From the NCBI RefSeq assembly GCF_002434265.1, contig NZ_DJJS01000008.1:479667-543666 (forward strand): 64,000 nt of DNA, in the 5' to 3' direction. The stretch comes from Pseudomonas sp. UBA6562 (GTDB lineage Bacteria > Pseudomonadota > Gammaproteobacteria > Pseudomonadales > Pseudomonadaceae). Below the pieces are notes generated by a model. It did no database searches. It worked only from the letters and a program-made list of their open reading frames with translations, and was not told the origin of the DNA. Position numbers and translations under genes: made by a program. Below, piece by piece: positions 40,008 to 47,982 of the stretch. Numbering within the stretch: position 1 is the first letter of the stretch; the number at the start of each line of letters is the position of its first letter.

Positions 40008-40036
40008 ACAGGGCCGCATGATGCGGCCCTGTTCGT
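40008..40036. terminator. bidirectional terminator
   Basis: The stem ACAGGGCCGC/GCGGCCCTGT with loop ATGAT lies between convergent genes, the small DUF2897 gene and the helix-hairpin-helix gene, and is followed by TTCGTTATT on the plus strand. Confidence 0.75.
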
Positions 40037-40067
40037 TATTGCATGGGTTGACGCGCCGCGCCCGTTT

Positions 40068-40457
40068 CTATTTCACCATCAGTTTGTCGCGATTGCGTTC
40101 GAGCAGTGCACTGCCGATGCCGTTGATTTCCAACAGCTCATCCACAGAGGTGAACGGCCCGTGGGTATCCCGGTACTTGACGATGGCCTCGGCCTTGGCT
40201 TTGCCGATGCCGGTCAGTTCCTTTTGCAGCGTGGCGGCGTCGGCCATGTTCAGGTCGAGCATGCCGGGCTTCATGGCAGGGTGGCCGGCCATGTCGCCTT
40301 GCATGGCCTTTTCGCCCTGCATCGACATTTCACCTTGCATCGCCATCTCGCCCGTCTTCGACATCGGCATGGATTCCGTTTCCATGGCGACAGCCCCGAC
40401 GGAGAACACCAGGCCGGCGACAAGAGGCAATACAGCGGAAAACACGGATTTACGCAT
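40068..40457 (-). CDS. secreted ComEA-type helix-hairpin-helix protein with Met-rich repeat
   Basis: 129 residues. Residues 1-24 are a Sec signal peptide (cleavage after GAVA). Residues about 25-65 form a Met-rich segment with three hexapeptide repeats (AMQGEM, SMQGEK, AMQGDM). Residues about 66-129 are two helix-hairpin-helix motifs (LTGIGKAKAEAIVKYR and INGIGSALLERN) as in ComEA DNA-uptake proteins. ComEA homologues bind DNA in the periplasm; the Met segment is unusual and could bind copper. ATG at 40457 rather than 40472 because the signal peptide starts there. Confidence 0.88.
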   Translation of the reverse strand: MRKSVFSAVLPLVAGLVFSVGAVAMETESMPMSKTGEMAMQGEMSMQGEKAMQGDMAGHPAMKPGMLDLNMADAATLQKELTGIGKAKAEAIVKYRDTHGPFTSVDELLEINGIGSALLERNRDKLMVK

Positions 40458-40858
40458 CAGTGGACACTCCATTGGGATTGAACGTAAGGCAGCACGATCG
40501 GGCTGCGCAGCTAACCCTAGCGGGGCATGCGGCCGAGCGGAACTGCCTGTTCACGAGGAATGGTTACCAGATCGGACGTCCTAATCGAGCAGTCGAACCG
40601 GCGCAATGACCTAGGCGAATCCACCGATTGAAAACTTGCCCAACCTGGCGAATGGCACCGCCGGACAGCCATCCGAGACCGGCGCGTTCCTCGCAGCGCT
40701 GACCGCCGCACTTCCCCCCACCTGCGAGCGACACTTCCGGAAACGCTGACCCATGGGCGAAAATGCCTGTAAAATCCCTTCCACAATCGCATTCAGCCCG
40801 TAGCGCGCCTTTCCCCATTGCGCGCCACCCGTCCAGACACCTCTTCATCGAGTACACA
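40458..40858. other. intergenic region before kdsA paralogue
   Basis: About 400 bases between divergent genes. A CTGACC/TAAAAT pair (40746-40751 and 40770-40775, 18-base spacing) could be a weak promoter for the kdsA paralogue. The rest shows no credible gene. Confidence 0.35.
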
Positions 40859-41701
40859 ATGATCAAGATCACCCCGCACATCGACTGCTCGAACACCGCG
40901 CCCTTCGTCCTGTTCGGCGGCATCAACGTGCTCGAGTCGGAAAGCCTGGCCTTGACCGCCTGCGCCGAATACGTGCGCGTGACCGAAAAGCTAGGCATTC
41001 CCTACGTATTCAAGGCCAGCTTCGACAAGGCCAACCGCTCTTCCATCCACTCCTATCGCGGTCCTGGTCTGGAAGAAGGCCTGCGCATTTTCGAGAAGGT
41101 CAAAGCCGAATTCGGCGTGCCGATCATTACCGACGTGCATGAGATCCATCAGGCCGCCCCGGTCGCCGAGGTGGTCGACGTGTTGCAGCTGCCTGCCTTC
41201 CTGGCGCGCCAGACCGACTTGGTGGTCGCCTTGGCTAAAACGGGCAAGCCGGTCAACATCAAGAAGCCGCAATTTCTCAGCCCTTCGCAAATGCAGAACA
41301 TCGTGCACAAGTTCAAGGAAGCGGGTAACGACCAGTTGATCCTGTGCGACCGTGGCACTTGCATGGGCTACGACAACCTCGTCGTCGACATGCTGGGTTT
41401 CGGCGTGATGAAGCGCACCTGCGACAACCTGCCGATCATCTTCGACGTCACTCACGCCCTGCAGAATCGGGATCCGTCGGGCGCAGCGTCCGGTGGGCGT
41501 CGCGAACAAGTGGTCGACCTGGCGCGCGCAGGCATGGCGGTCGGACTGGCCGGGTTGTTCCTCGAAGCGCACCCTAATCCCGACCAAGCGAAATGCGACG
41601 GGCCTAGCGCGCTGCCGCTGGACAAGCTGGAGCCGTTCCTGGCGCAGATCAAAGCGCTGGACGATCTGGTCAAGTCGCTGCCTCCTTTGTCCATCGCTTG
41701 A
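40859..41701 (+). CDS. kdsA: 3-deoxy-8-phosphooctulonate synthase (second KdsA type)
   Basis: 280 residues, full KdsA length. PFVLFGGINVLES has Asn23 at the position that marks the metal-independent class; KASFDKANRSS, PIITDVHE, NIKKPQFL and LEAHPNPDQAKCDGP are family motifs. It makes Kdo-8-phosphate from arabinose-5-phosphate and PEP for LPS. It does not lie in the usual pyrG-kdsA-eno order and differs from the canonical Pseudomonas sequence, so I take it as a second, paralogous copy. Stand-alone gene. Confidence 0.92.
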   Translation: MIKITPHIDCSNTAPFVLFGGINVLESESLALTACAEYVRVTEKLGIPYVFKASFDKANRSSIHSYRGPGLEEGLRIFEKVKAEFGVPIITDVHEIHQAAPVAEVVDVLQLPAFLARQTDLVVALAKTGKPVNIKKPQFLSPSQMQNIVHKFKEAGNDQLILCDRGTCMGYDNLVVDMLGFGVMKRTCDNLPIIFDVTHALQNRDPSGAASGGRREQVVDLARAGMAVGLAGLFLEAHPNPDQAKCDGPSALPLDKLEPFLAQIKALDDLVKSLPPLSIA

Positions 41702-41709
41702 CGCAACAG

Positions 41710-41743
41710 GCGAGCGAATGCGGGGCTGCCTGCATTCGCTCGC
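41710..41743 (+). terminator. stem-loop after kdsA paralogue
   Basis: A perfect 12-base inverted repeat GCGAGCGAATGC/GCATTCGCTCGC with a ten-base loop starts nine bases after the stop. No T tail is visible, so it may be a weak terminator or 3'-end stabiliser. Confidence 0.55.
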
Positions 41744-41818
41744 GGTGTGTTGGATGCCTCGCTGCTGTAGCGCCCGGCCTCCTCAAAAGGCAAGGCCCAG
41801 ATGCCGAGCGAGCAGCCT

Positions 41819-44800
41819 TCAGGCTTGCCGCTCGGCATACTGCAACACCACCTCCAACGGGTGCCGCAGCTTCGTATCCGTCAATCGCTTCACCTGACTG
41901 CGACACGAATACCCCGTCGCCAACGCCTCCCCTTCCTTGTCCAGCTTCTGCGCCCACGACTGCTCGAAGATCACCCGCGAGGTCTGCTGGTTACGCGCTT
42001 CGTGCCCATAGGTGCCCGACATCCCGCAGCATCCAGTAGCCTCGGTCGCCAAGCGCAGACCCAAGCGCGCGAACACCTGCTGCCATTGCCCGGTGCTGGC
42101 CGGCACGTTGGTCTTTTCCGTGCAGTGGGCCAGCAAACGGAAAGGCCCGGCCTGCACCGCCGCCTGTTCGGGCAGCGCCTGCACCAGCCATTCCTGCGGC
42201 AACAGCACCGTGGGGCAGCCTTCCAAGCCAGCCACTTTGGTGTATTCCTGGCGATAGACCAGGGTCATGGCCGGGTCCAACCCCACCAACGGCACGTCGC
42301 AATCGGCCAGGGCTTTGAGCTGGCGGGCGTTGCGCACGGCAGCCTTGGCGAAGGCGCCGAGGAAGCCCTGGACGTGCAGCGGCTTGCCGTTGGCGCTGTA
42401 AGGGGCGAGGAACACGCGGTAGCCGATGCGCGTAGCCAGCTCGATGAAGGCTGCCAGAACTGGCGTTTCGAAGTAGCGGGTGAAGGCATCCTGCACCAGC
42501 ACGATGCTGCGCGCGCGCTGCGCCGGGGTCAGCTCGCGCAGCGCCGGCACGCTGGCCATGCCCACGCCGCAGCGGCTCAGGGTGGCCTGGAAGTTGAAGC
42601 GGCTGAGCAAGGGGCTGTCGACCATACCCACGCCGCCTTCCAGCAGCCGGCCGATCCAGCGCGAGCCCATCACCGCGTTGTACAGCCCCGGCGCATGGGC
42701 CAGGTACGGCACGCTGAATTCCAGCGAACCGATCAGGTAGTCGCGCAGCGGGCGCTGGTAACGCTGGTGGTACAGCTCCAGGAAGCGCGAACGGAAGTCC
42801 GGCACGTTGACCTTGATCGGGCATTGCCCGGCGCACGATTTGCACGCCAGGCAGCCAGCCATGGCGTCGTACACCTGGTGGGAAAAATCCTCCTGCCCCT
42901 GGCGCTGCGCCCAACGGTTGCGCAACCGGCCCGGCAGGCCCTTGAACCAAGCCTGCGTACCTTGGCCGGCCGCGAGCACGTCGATGTTGGCAGCCCCTTG
43001 CAGACGCAGCCATTCGCGGATCAACGATGCACGGCCTTTTGGCGAGTGACGGCGCTCGCGGGTGGCCTTCCAGGACGGGCACATGGCGTCGTTGGGGTCG
43101 TAGTTGTAGCAGGCACCGTTGCCGTTGCAATGTACGGCGCTGGCGAAGTTCTGCCACACGCGTTCGTCGATGGTGCGGTCCAGATCGCCGCGCAAGGTCA
43201 CGCCGTCGACCTTGGTCAGCGTCTCGGCGCTGCCCAGCGGGGTGCAGATCTTGCCGGGGTTCAACTGGTTGTGCGGGTCGAACGCGCCTTTGAGCCGTTG
43301 CAGCGCCGGGTACAGCTCGCCGAAGTACTCGGGCACGTACTCCGAACGCAGGCCCTTGCCGTGCTCGCCCCAGAGCAGGCCGCCATAGCGCCGGGTCAAC
43401 GCCGCGACCTCGTCGGAGATCGGCTTGACCAGCGCGGCCTGGGCCGGATCTTTCATGTCCAGCGCCGGGCGCACGTGCAGCACGCCGGCATCGACATGGC
43501 CGAACATGCCGTAGGCCAGGCCATGGCCGTCGAGCAGCGCGCGGAACTCGGCGATGTAGTCGGCCAACCGCTCGGGCGGCACGGCGGTGTCTTCGACGAA
43601 CGGCTGCGGCCGCACTTCGCCTTCGACGTTGCCCAGCAGGCCTACCGAACGCTTGCGCATCACGTAGACCTTGGTCACGGCATCGGCACCCACGGCCAGG
43701 GTGTGCCCAAGGCGCTCGACGCTGGGGTCGGCTTGCAGGTGGGCGACGAAGGCTGCCACCCGTGCGTGGACTTCGTCCGGGTCGTCGCCGCAGAACTCCA
43801 CCAGGTTGATGCCCAAGGTCGGACGCGCCGGGTCCTCGGGGAAGTACTCGGCCACGCTGTGCCAGACGATGTCCTTCATCGCCAGCAGCAGCACCTTGGA
43901 ATCCACCGTCTCGATCGACAACGGCTTGAGCGCCATCAATGCGTTGGCATCGCGCAGCGCGTCCATGAAGCTGGCGTAGCGCACGTTGACCAGCACGGCG
44001 AACTTGGGAATCGGCAGGACATTGAGCTTGGCCTCGACCACATAGCCCAGCGAGCCCTCGGCCCCACACAGCACGCTGTTGAGGTTGAAGCGGTCCTGCT
44101 CGTCGCGCAGGTGGGCCAGGTCGTAGCCGGTCAGGCAGCGGTTGAGCTTGGGAAAGGTGCGTTCGATCAGCTCGGCCTGGGTCTGCTGGATGTCGCGCGC
44201 CACGCGGTATACCTCGCCCGCCCGCCCGGGTACGGCGCAGGCCTGTTCGAGCGCGGCCTCGTCGAGGGGGTGGGTGCGCAGACGCTCGCCGCCGAGCAGC
44301 ACGGTGTCGAGCGCCAGGACGTGGTCGCGGGTCTTGCCGTAGGTGCAGCTGCCCTGACCACTGGCGTCGGTGTTGACCATGCCGCCGATGGTGGCGCGGT
44401 TGGAGGTCGACAGTTCGGGTGCGAAGAACAATCCATGGGGTTTGAGCGCGGCATTGAGCTGGTCCTTGACCACCCCGGCCTGGACGCGCACCCAGCGCTC
44501 TTCGACGTTTATTTCGAGAATCTGGTTCATATGCCGGGACAGATCGACCACGATGCCGTCGGTCAGCGACTGGCCGTTGGTGCCGGTGCCGCCGCCACGG
44601 GGCGTCAGGCGGATCTGCTGGAAGCGATCCTCGGCCATGAGCCTGGCCACGCGCGCGACATCGTCGGCGTCGAGCGGGAACACGGCCGCTTGGGGCAGGC
44701 GCTGGTAGATCGAGTTGTCGGTGGCGAGCACCGTGCGGGTGCCGTAGTCGGCACTGATCTGGCCACGGAACCCGCTGCCGCGCAGGGCCTCGAGGAAGGT

Positions 44801-44845
44801 GGTGTAATGCGCGGCGGGCGCTTGGGCAGGCAACTGGGCGATCAT
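41819..44845 (-). CDS. ydiJ: FAD/Fe-S D-2-hydroxyglutarate dehydrogenase (YdiJ type)
   Basis: 1008 residues. An FAD-binding type 4 domain (about 60-270, RLTPRGGGTGTNGQSLTDG, TIGGMVNTDASG), a FAD-linked oxidase C-terminal domain (to about 540) and a Fe-S/CCG region (GCLACKSCAGQCPIKV, CHCTEK, TGCCGMSGTYGHE). This fusion matches E. coli YdiJ, which oxidises D-2-hydroxyglutarate and passes electrons to the membrane. The ATG at 44845 fits the family; an extension to 45019 crosses the intergenic palindrome and is unlikely. It is divergent from a LysR regulator. Confidence 0.93.
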   Translation of the reverse strand: MIAQLPAQAPAAHYTTFLEALRGSGFRGQISADYGTRTVLATDNSIYQRLPQAAVFPLDADDVARVARLMAEDRFQQIRLTPRGGGTGTNGQSLTDGIVVDLSRHMNQILEINVEERWVRVQAGVVKDQLNAALKPHGLFFAPELSTSNRATIGGMVNTDASGQGSCTYGKTRDHVLALDTVLLGGERLRTHPLDEAALEQACAVPGRAGEVYRVARDIQQTQAELIERTFPKLNRCLTGYDLAHLRDEQDRFNLNSVLCGAEGSLGYVVEAKLNVLPIPKFAVLVNVRYASFMDALRDANALMALKPLSIETVDSKVLLLAMKDIVWHSVAEYFPEDPARPTLGINLVEFCGDDPDEVHARVAAFVAHLQADPSVERLGHTLAVGADAVTKVYVMRKRSVGLLGNVEGEVRPQPFVEDTAVPPERLADYIAEFRALLDGHGLAYGMFGHVDAGVLHVRPALDMKDPAQAALVKPISDEVAALTRRYGGLLWGEHGKGLRSEYVPEYFGELYPALQRLKGAFDPHNQLNPGKICTPLGSAETLTKVDGVTLRGDLDRTIDERVWQNFASAVHCNGNGACYNYDPNDAMCPSWKATRERRHSPKGRASLIREWLRLQGAANIDVLAAGQGTQAWFKGLPGRLRNRWAQRQGQEDFSHQVYDAMAGCLACKSCAGQCPIKVNVPDFRSRFLELYHQRYQRPLRDYLIGSLEFSVPYLAHAPGLYNAVMGSRWIGRLLEGGVGMVDSPLLSRFNFQATLSRCGVGMASVPALRELTPAQRARSIVLVQDAFTRYFETPVLAAFIELATRIGYRVFLAPYSANGKPLHVQGFLGAFAKAAVRNARQLKALADCDVPLVGLDPAMTLVYRQEYTKVAGLEGCPTVLLPQEWLVQALPEQAAVQAGPFRLLAHCTEKTNVPASTGQWQQVFARLGLRLATEATGCCGMSGTYGHEARNQQTSRVIFEQSWAQKLDKEGEALATGYSCRSQVKRLTDTKLRHPLEVVLQYAERQA

Positions 44846-44977
44846 CGGGGATGGCCTTCTGAATAATGGCGGTTCACGGTGGTCAGCCACGGGCAAGGTC
44901 GACGCCGAGTGGCAAATCATTGTCATTCGCGCATGAGTGGGCGAAGGGGCAATGACGGATAGGTCAATGTTCCTGTA

Positions 44978-44997
44978 GTTTGCCGCAGGGGGCAAAC
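44978..44997. promoter_or_regulatory. candidate LysR-type operator
   Basis: A perfect inverted repeat GTTTGCC-N6-GGCAAAC lies in the 185-base gap between ydiJ and the LysR gene, close to the regulator start (33 bases from it). The T-N11-A shape (T of one arm, A of the other) is that of LysR-family sites, which suggests that the regulator controls itself and ydiJ. Confidence 0.5.
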
Positions 44998-45030
44998 GGA
45001 TATTCCTGCCGCTATCCATGAGTTCTATGA

Positions 45031-45915
45031 ATGAATTACCGCCACCTCACGCCATCAATGTCGCTATTGCTCGCCTTCGAAGCCGCCGCGCGCCACGAAA
45101 GCTACACCCGTGCTGCCGTCGAACTGTCGCTGACGCAGAGCGCCATCAGCCGTCAGGTGCAGGCGCTGGAGCAGCAATTGGGGCTGACGCTGTTTCGCCG
45201 CGAAGGGCGGCAAGTGCAGTTGACCGATGTCGGGCGCCTGTATCAGCGCGAATTGAGCGAGGCCTTGGGGCGCATCCGTAGCGCCACTTTGCAGGCCATG
45301 GCGCATCAGTCAGGCGTAGGCACCTTGCGTCTGGCCACCTTGCCGACCTTCGGTTCGAAATGGCTGCTGCCGCGGCTGCACACGTTCTATGCCGCGCACC
45401 CTGGCATGCTGGTGCACATCCACTCGCGTATCGAGGCGATCGATTTCGACACCAGCGAGATCGACGCGGCCATCGGTGTGGCCAACCATGACGTGCCTGG
45501 GTTGATCTGCCATCGCTTGCAGGCCGAGCAACTGGTGGTGGTTTTAGCGCCTGACGCGCTCGCCGACGGACAGGCGTGGACGCCGGAACGCATCGGTCAG
45601 CAGTTGCTGCTCAATGTCGCCAACAACCCCCACGCCTGGGGCGAGTGGTTTTCCCACCAAGGCCTGGCGCACCGCACCATGCGCCTGGGGCCGAGCTTCG
45701 AGCTGACCTCGCATCTGATCCAGGCGGTGCGCGCCGGCATCGGCATCGGCCTGGTGCCGCGGGTGCTGGTGCAAGACGAACTGGACAAGGGCGAACTGTG
45801 CAGCGCCGCTGCACCTTTCGCCAGCCAGCGTAGTTATTACCTGATCTATCCGCCGCGCAACGAGAACCTGCCGTCGCTGCGCGCTTTTCGCAGTTGGCTG
45901 CTGGCGCAGTTGTAG
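45031..45915 (+). CDS. LysR-family transcriptional regulator
   Basis: 294 residues. Helix-turn-helix at about 22-60 (LLLAFEAAARHESYTRAAVE, LSLTQSAISRQV), then a two-lobe effector domain with FGSKWLLPRL and GIGIGLVPRV. The GcvA-like pattern suggests an activator of catabolism; the divergent ydiJ is the natural target. Effector unknown, possibly D-2-hydroxyglutarate. ATG with 12 bases after the preceding ATG; the reading frame starts MNYRHLTPSM. Confidence 0.9.
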   Translation: MNYRHLTPSMSLLLAFEAAARHESYTRAAVELSLTQSAISRQVQALEQQLGLTLFRREGRQVQLTDVGRLYQRELSEALGRIRSATLQAMAHQSGVGTLRLATLPTFGSKWLLPRLHTFYAAHPGMLVHIHSRIEAIDFDTSEIDAAIGVANHDVPGLICHRLQAEQLVVVLAPDALADGQAWTPERIGQQLLLNVANNPHAWGEWFSHQGLAHRTMRLGPSFELTSHLIQAVRAGIGIGLVPRVLVQDELDKGELCSAAAPFASQRSYYLIYPPRNENLPSLRAFRSWLLAQL

Positions 45916-45999
45916 GAGCGGCCGGTCGGTGTTCCGAACCAGCCGCGATGACGCCTCACCGAAAAGCACTGGGTGAAGGCTTGGCCAGGCATAGAAATG

Positions 46000-47406
46000 C
46001 TATAGAACGTGCTCGGCCGCAGCCGGCGCCTTGCGCGCCTTGAGGCGGTAGCAGGCCAGCATCACCAGCAACCACACCGGAATGGCGAACACCGACACGC
46101 GGATGCCCGGCATCAGCAGCATGATGCCCAGGATCAGCACCACGAACGCCAGGCACAGGTAGTTGCCATACGGGTACCACAGCGCCTTGAACAGCGGCTG
46201 ACGCCCTACGCGGTTCAAGTGCTGGCGGAATTTGAGGTGCGAGTAGCTGATCATCGCCCAGTTGATCACCAAGGTGGCCACCACCAGCGACATCAGCAGC
46301 TCCAGCGCCTGCTGCGGCATGAAGTAATTGAGCAGCACGGCGATCAGCGTAACGGCCGCCGACGCCAGAATCGCCGCTACCGGCACGCCACGGCGGTCGA
46401 TCTTGGCCAGCCCGGCTGGCGCGTCGCCCTGCTCGGCCATGCCGTAGAGCATCCGCGCGTTGCAGTAGGTGCCGCTGTTGTAGACCGACAGTGCGGCGGT
46501 GAGCACCACGAAGTTGAGCAGGTGCGCGGCCACGTCGCTACCCAGCAACGAGAACACCTGCACGAACGGACTGCTGCCGTAGCTGCCGCCGGAAGCGTCG
46601 ATGCTGGCCACCAACGCGTCCCACGGGGTCAGCGACAGCAGCACGACCAGTGCGCCGATGTAGAAGATCAGGATGCGGTAGATGACCTGGTTGATCGCCT
46701 TGGGGATCACCGTGCGTGGCTGGTCGGCCTCGGCCGCGGTGAAACCGAGCATTTCCAGGCCGCCGAAGGAGAACATGATGATCGCCAGGGCCATCACCAG
46801 GCCGCCGACCCCATTGGGGAAGAACCCGCCGTGGCTCCACAGATTGGTCACCGAGGCTTCGGGCCCGCCGCTGCCGCTGGTCAACAGCCAGGCACCGAGG
46901 GCGATCATGCCGACGATGGCCGCCACCTTGATGATGGCGAACCAGAACTCCGCCTCGCCGAACACCTTGACGTTCATCAGGTTGATGGCATTGATCAGCA
47001 CGAAGAAACCGGCCGCCGAGACCCAGGTGGGGATCTCCGGCCACCAGTAGTGCACGTACTTGCCCACCGCCGACAATTCCGACATGCCGACCAGGATGTA
47101 CAACACCCAGCAGTTCCAACCCGACAGGAAGCCGGCAAAACCGCCCCAGTAGGTGTGGGCGAAGTGGCTGAAAGAGCCGGCGACCGGCTCCTCGACGATC
47201 ATCTCGCCGAGCTGGCGCATGATCAGGAAGGCGATGAAGCCGCATACGGCATAGCCGAGGATCATCGACGGCCCGGCCGACTTCATCACCCCGGCCGAGC
47301 CGAGGAACAGCCCCGTACCGATGGCGCCGCCCAAGGCGATCAACTGGATGTGACGGTTTTTCAGGCCACGTTTGAGTTCGCCTGACTGCGAATTGTGTCC
47401 ACTCAT
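46000..47406 (-). CDS. aroP: aromatic amino acid permease (AroP type)
   Basis: 468 residues with about twelve membrane helices. The N-terminus (LKRGLKNRHIQLIALGGAIG), GEMIVEEPVAGSFSHFA, ISGWNYWVLY-like GWNCWVLYILV and FSFGGLEMLGFTAAEAD closely follow E. coli AroP, which imports Phe, Tyr and Trp by proton symport. ATG at 47406 with AGGTGA eight bases upstream. TyrR/PhhR-type boxes and a short upstream ORF lie in the leader region. Confidence 0.93.
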   Translation of the reverse strand: MSGHNSQSGELKRGLKNRHIQLIALGGAIGTGLFLGSAGVMKSAGPSMILGYAVCGFIAFLIMRQLGEMIVEEPVAGSFSHFAHTYWGGFAGFLSGWNCWVLYILVGMSELSAVGKYVHYWWPEIPTWVSAAGFFVLINAINLMNVKVFGEAEFWFAIIKVAAIVGMIALGAWLLTSGSGGPEASVTNLWSHGGFFPNGVGGLVMALAIIMFSFGGLEMLGFTAAEADQPRTVIPKAINQVIYRILIFYIGALVVLLSLTPWDALVASIDASGGSYGSSPFVQVFSLLGSDVAAHLLNFVVLTAALSVYNSGTYCNARMLYGMAEQGDAPAGLAKIDRRGVPVAAILASAAVTLIAVLLNYFMPQQALELLMSLVVATLVINWAMISYSHLKFRQHLNRVGRQPLFKALWYPYGNYLCLAFVVLILGIMLLMPGIRVSVFAIPVWLLVMLACYRLKARKAPAAAEHVL

Positions 47407-47534
47407 GAACGAAGTCACCTGCTTGTTTTTATCTGTGACGGAATCGGACCCACCGCGCTTGTGGCGCAGCGGAATGGGCAAGGTGGTTACCTTGGCTTAC
47501 TGGACGCAGCACCGCCTGGGCGGTCGGCTGGACA

Positions 47535-47693
47535 TCAGCAAAAGTGCGCGAGGCGCGAAGGGGTCACAGGTAAAAGCGGCGCCCTGTATACCCTTGCGAG
47601 CGCGCAGGCGTCAACGCGTCGCGTCGGTTCCCGAAAGAAAAACGCGGCGATCCTGTGGGGATGGCCTGGAAAGGCAAGGTGATGGGCGTACAT
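47535..47693 (-). CDS. possible leader peptide upstream of aroP
   Basis: 52 codons. The ATG at 47693 has GGAGG four bases upstream, a very good site for an otherwise unlikely ORF. The peptide begins with five His in the first 14 residues and includes AAFFFREP with three consecutive Phe, which could allow sensing of phenylalanine as in phe-type attenuators. There is no T-run terminator between it and aroP, so attenuation is only a suggestion. It may be a chance ORF. Confidence 0.3.
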   Translation of the reverse strand: MYAHHLAFPGHPHRIAAFFFREPTRRVDACALARVYRAPLLPVTPSRLAHFC

Positions 47694-47736
47694 AGCGCCT
47701 CCAATTGTTGTTTTATCTGCGCGCATTCAACGAAAA

Positions 47737-47764
47737 ATCGTACGCGGCAATGGCGTCAGTTCAA
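47737..47764 (-). promoter_or_regulatory. candidate aroP promoter
   Basis: TTGAAC (47764-47759) and TACGAT (47742-47737) with a 16-base spacer on the minus strand, downstream of the two box candidates in transcription order. The match to sigma-70 consensus is moderate. Confidence 0.35.
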
Positions 47765-47826
47765 CGTTTGCAGAAGGCAGGAGCAAGAGCTTGGGAAGGG
47801 GAAAAGGCAGGGGTAGACGGCGTATA

Positions 47827-47844
47827 TGGCAGGATTTCTTTACA
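47827..47844. promoter_or_regulatory. candidate weak TyrR/PhhR box
   Basis: TGGCAG-N6-TTTACA keeps the G-N14-C spacing of TyrR boxes (consensus TGTAAA-N6-TTTACA) with one good half-site. It is about 61 bases from the stronger box at 47888. Confidence 0.35.
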
Positions 47845-47887
47845 ATCCAAGAACACCGATCTTGAAGGTTCAGAAAACCGATTAAAT

Positions 47888-47905
47888 CGTAAAAATTCTT
47901 TTACA
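47888..47905. promoter_or_regulatory. candidate strong TyrR/PhhR box
   Basis: CGTAAA-AATTCT-TTTACA matches the TyrR-box consensus TGTAAA-N6-TTTACA at 11 of 12 fixed positions. It lies upstream of aroP, a classical TyrR target in enterobacteria; PhhR is the Pseudomonas TyrR-like activator. Confidence 0.55.
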
Positions 47906-47942
47906 AGGCGGTGCAACAAGTTTCCACTTCAATCCGGCAATT

Positions 47943-47976
47943 GCCGTAGGAGCGCCTAAACCGGCGCTCCTACGGC
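47943..47976 (-). terminator. palindrome after rluB, terminator or REP-like element
   Basis: A perfect 14-base inverted repeat GCCGTAGGAGCGCC/GGCGCTCCTACGGC with a six-base loop lies 7 bases after the rluB stop. It lacks a T tail. The GTAGGAGCG core resembles short palindromic repeats dispersed in Pseudomonas genomes. Confidence 0.6.
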
Positions 47977-47982
47977 TATGCA

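Larger units (their letters stand above)
47407..47942 (-). other. aroP upstream region
   Basis: About 535 bases with no core gene. From the aroP end it holds a short SD-preceded ORF (47535-47693), a weak promoter candidate (47737-47764), two TyrR/PhhR-type box candidates (47827-47844 and 47888-47905) and AT-rich DNA near 47880-47910. A palindrome near rluB follows at 47943. Confidence 0.45.

Noticed and set aside
41801..44866. 1021-codon open frame on the plus strand opposite ydiJ
   Set aside because: It mirrors the high-GC third-position bias of ydiJ, has no domain and is rich in His, Gln and Arg as shadows are.
47705..47959. Plus-strand 84-codon ORF in the aroP upstream gap
   Set aside because: It starts at a non-ATG codon, has no ribosome site and overlaps the TyrR-box candidates.
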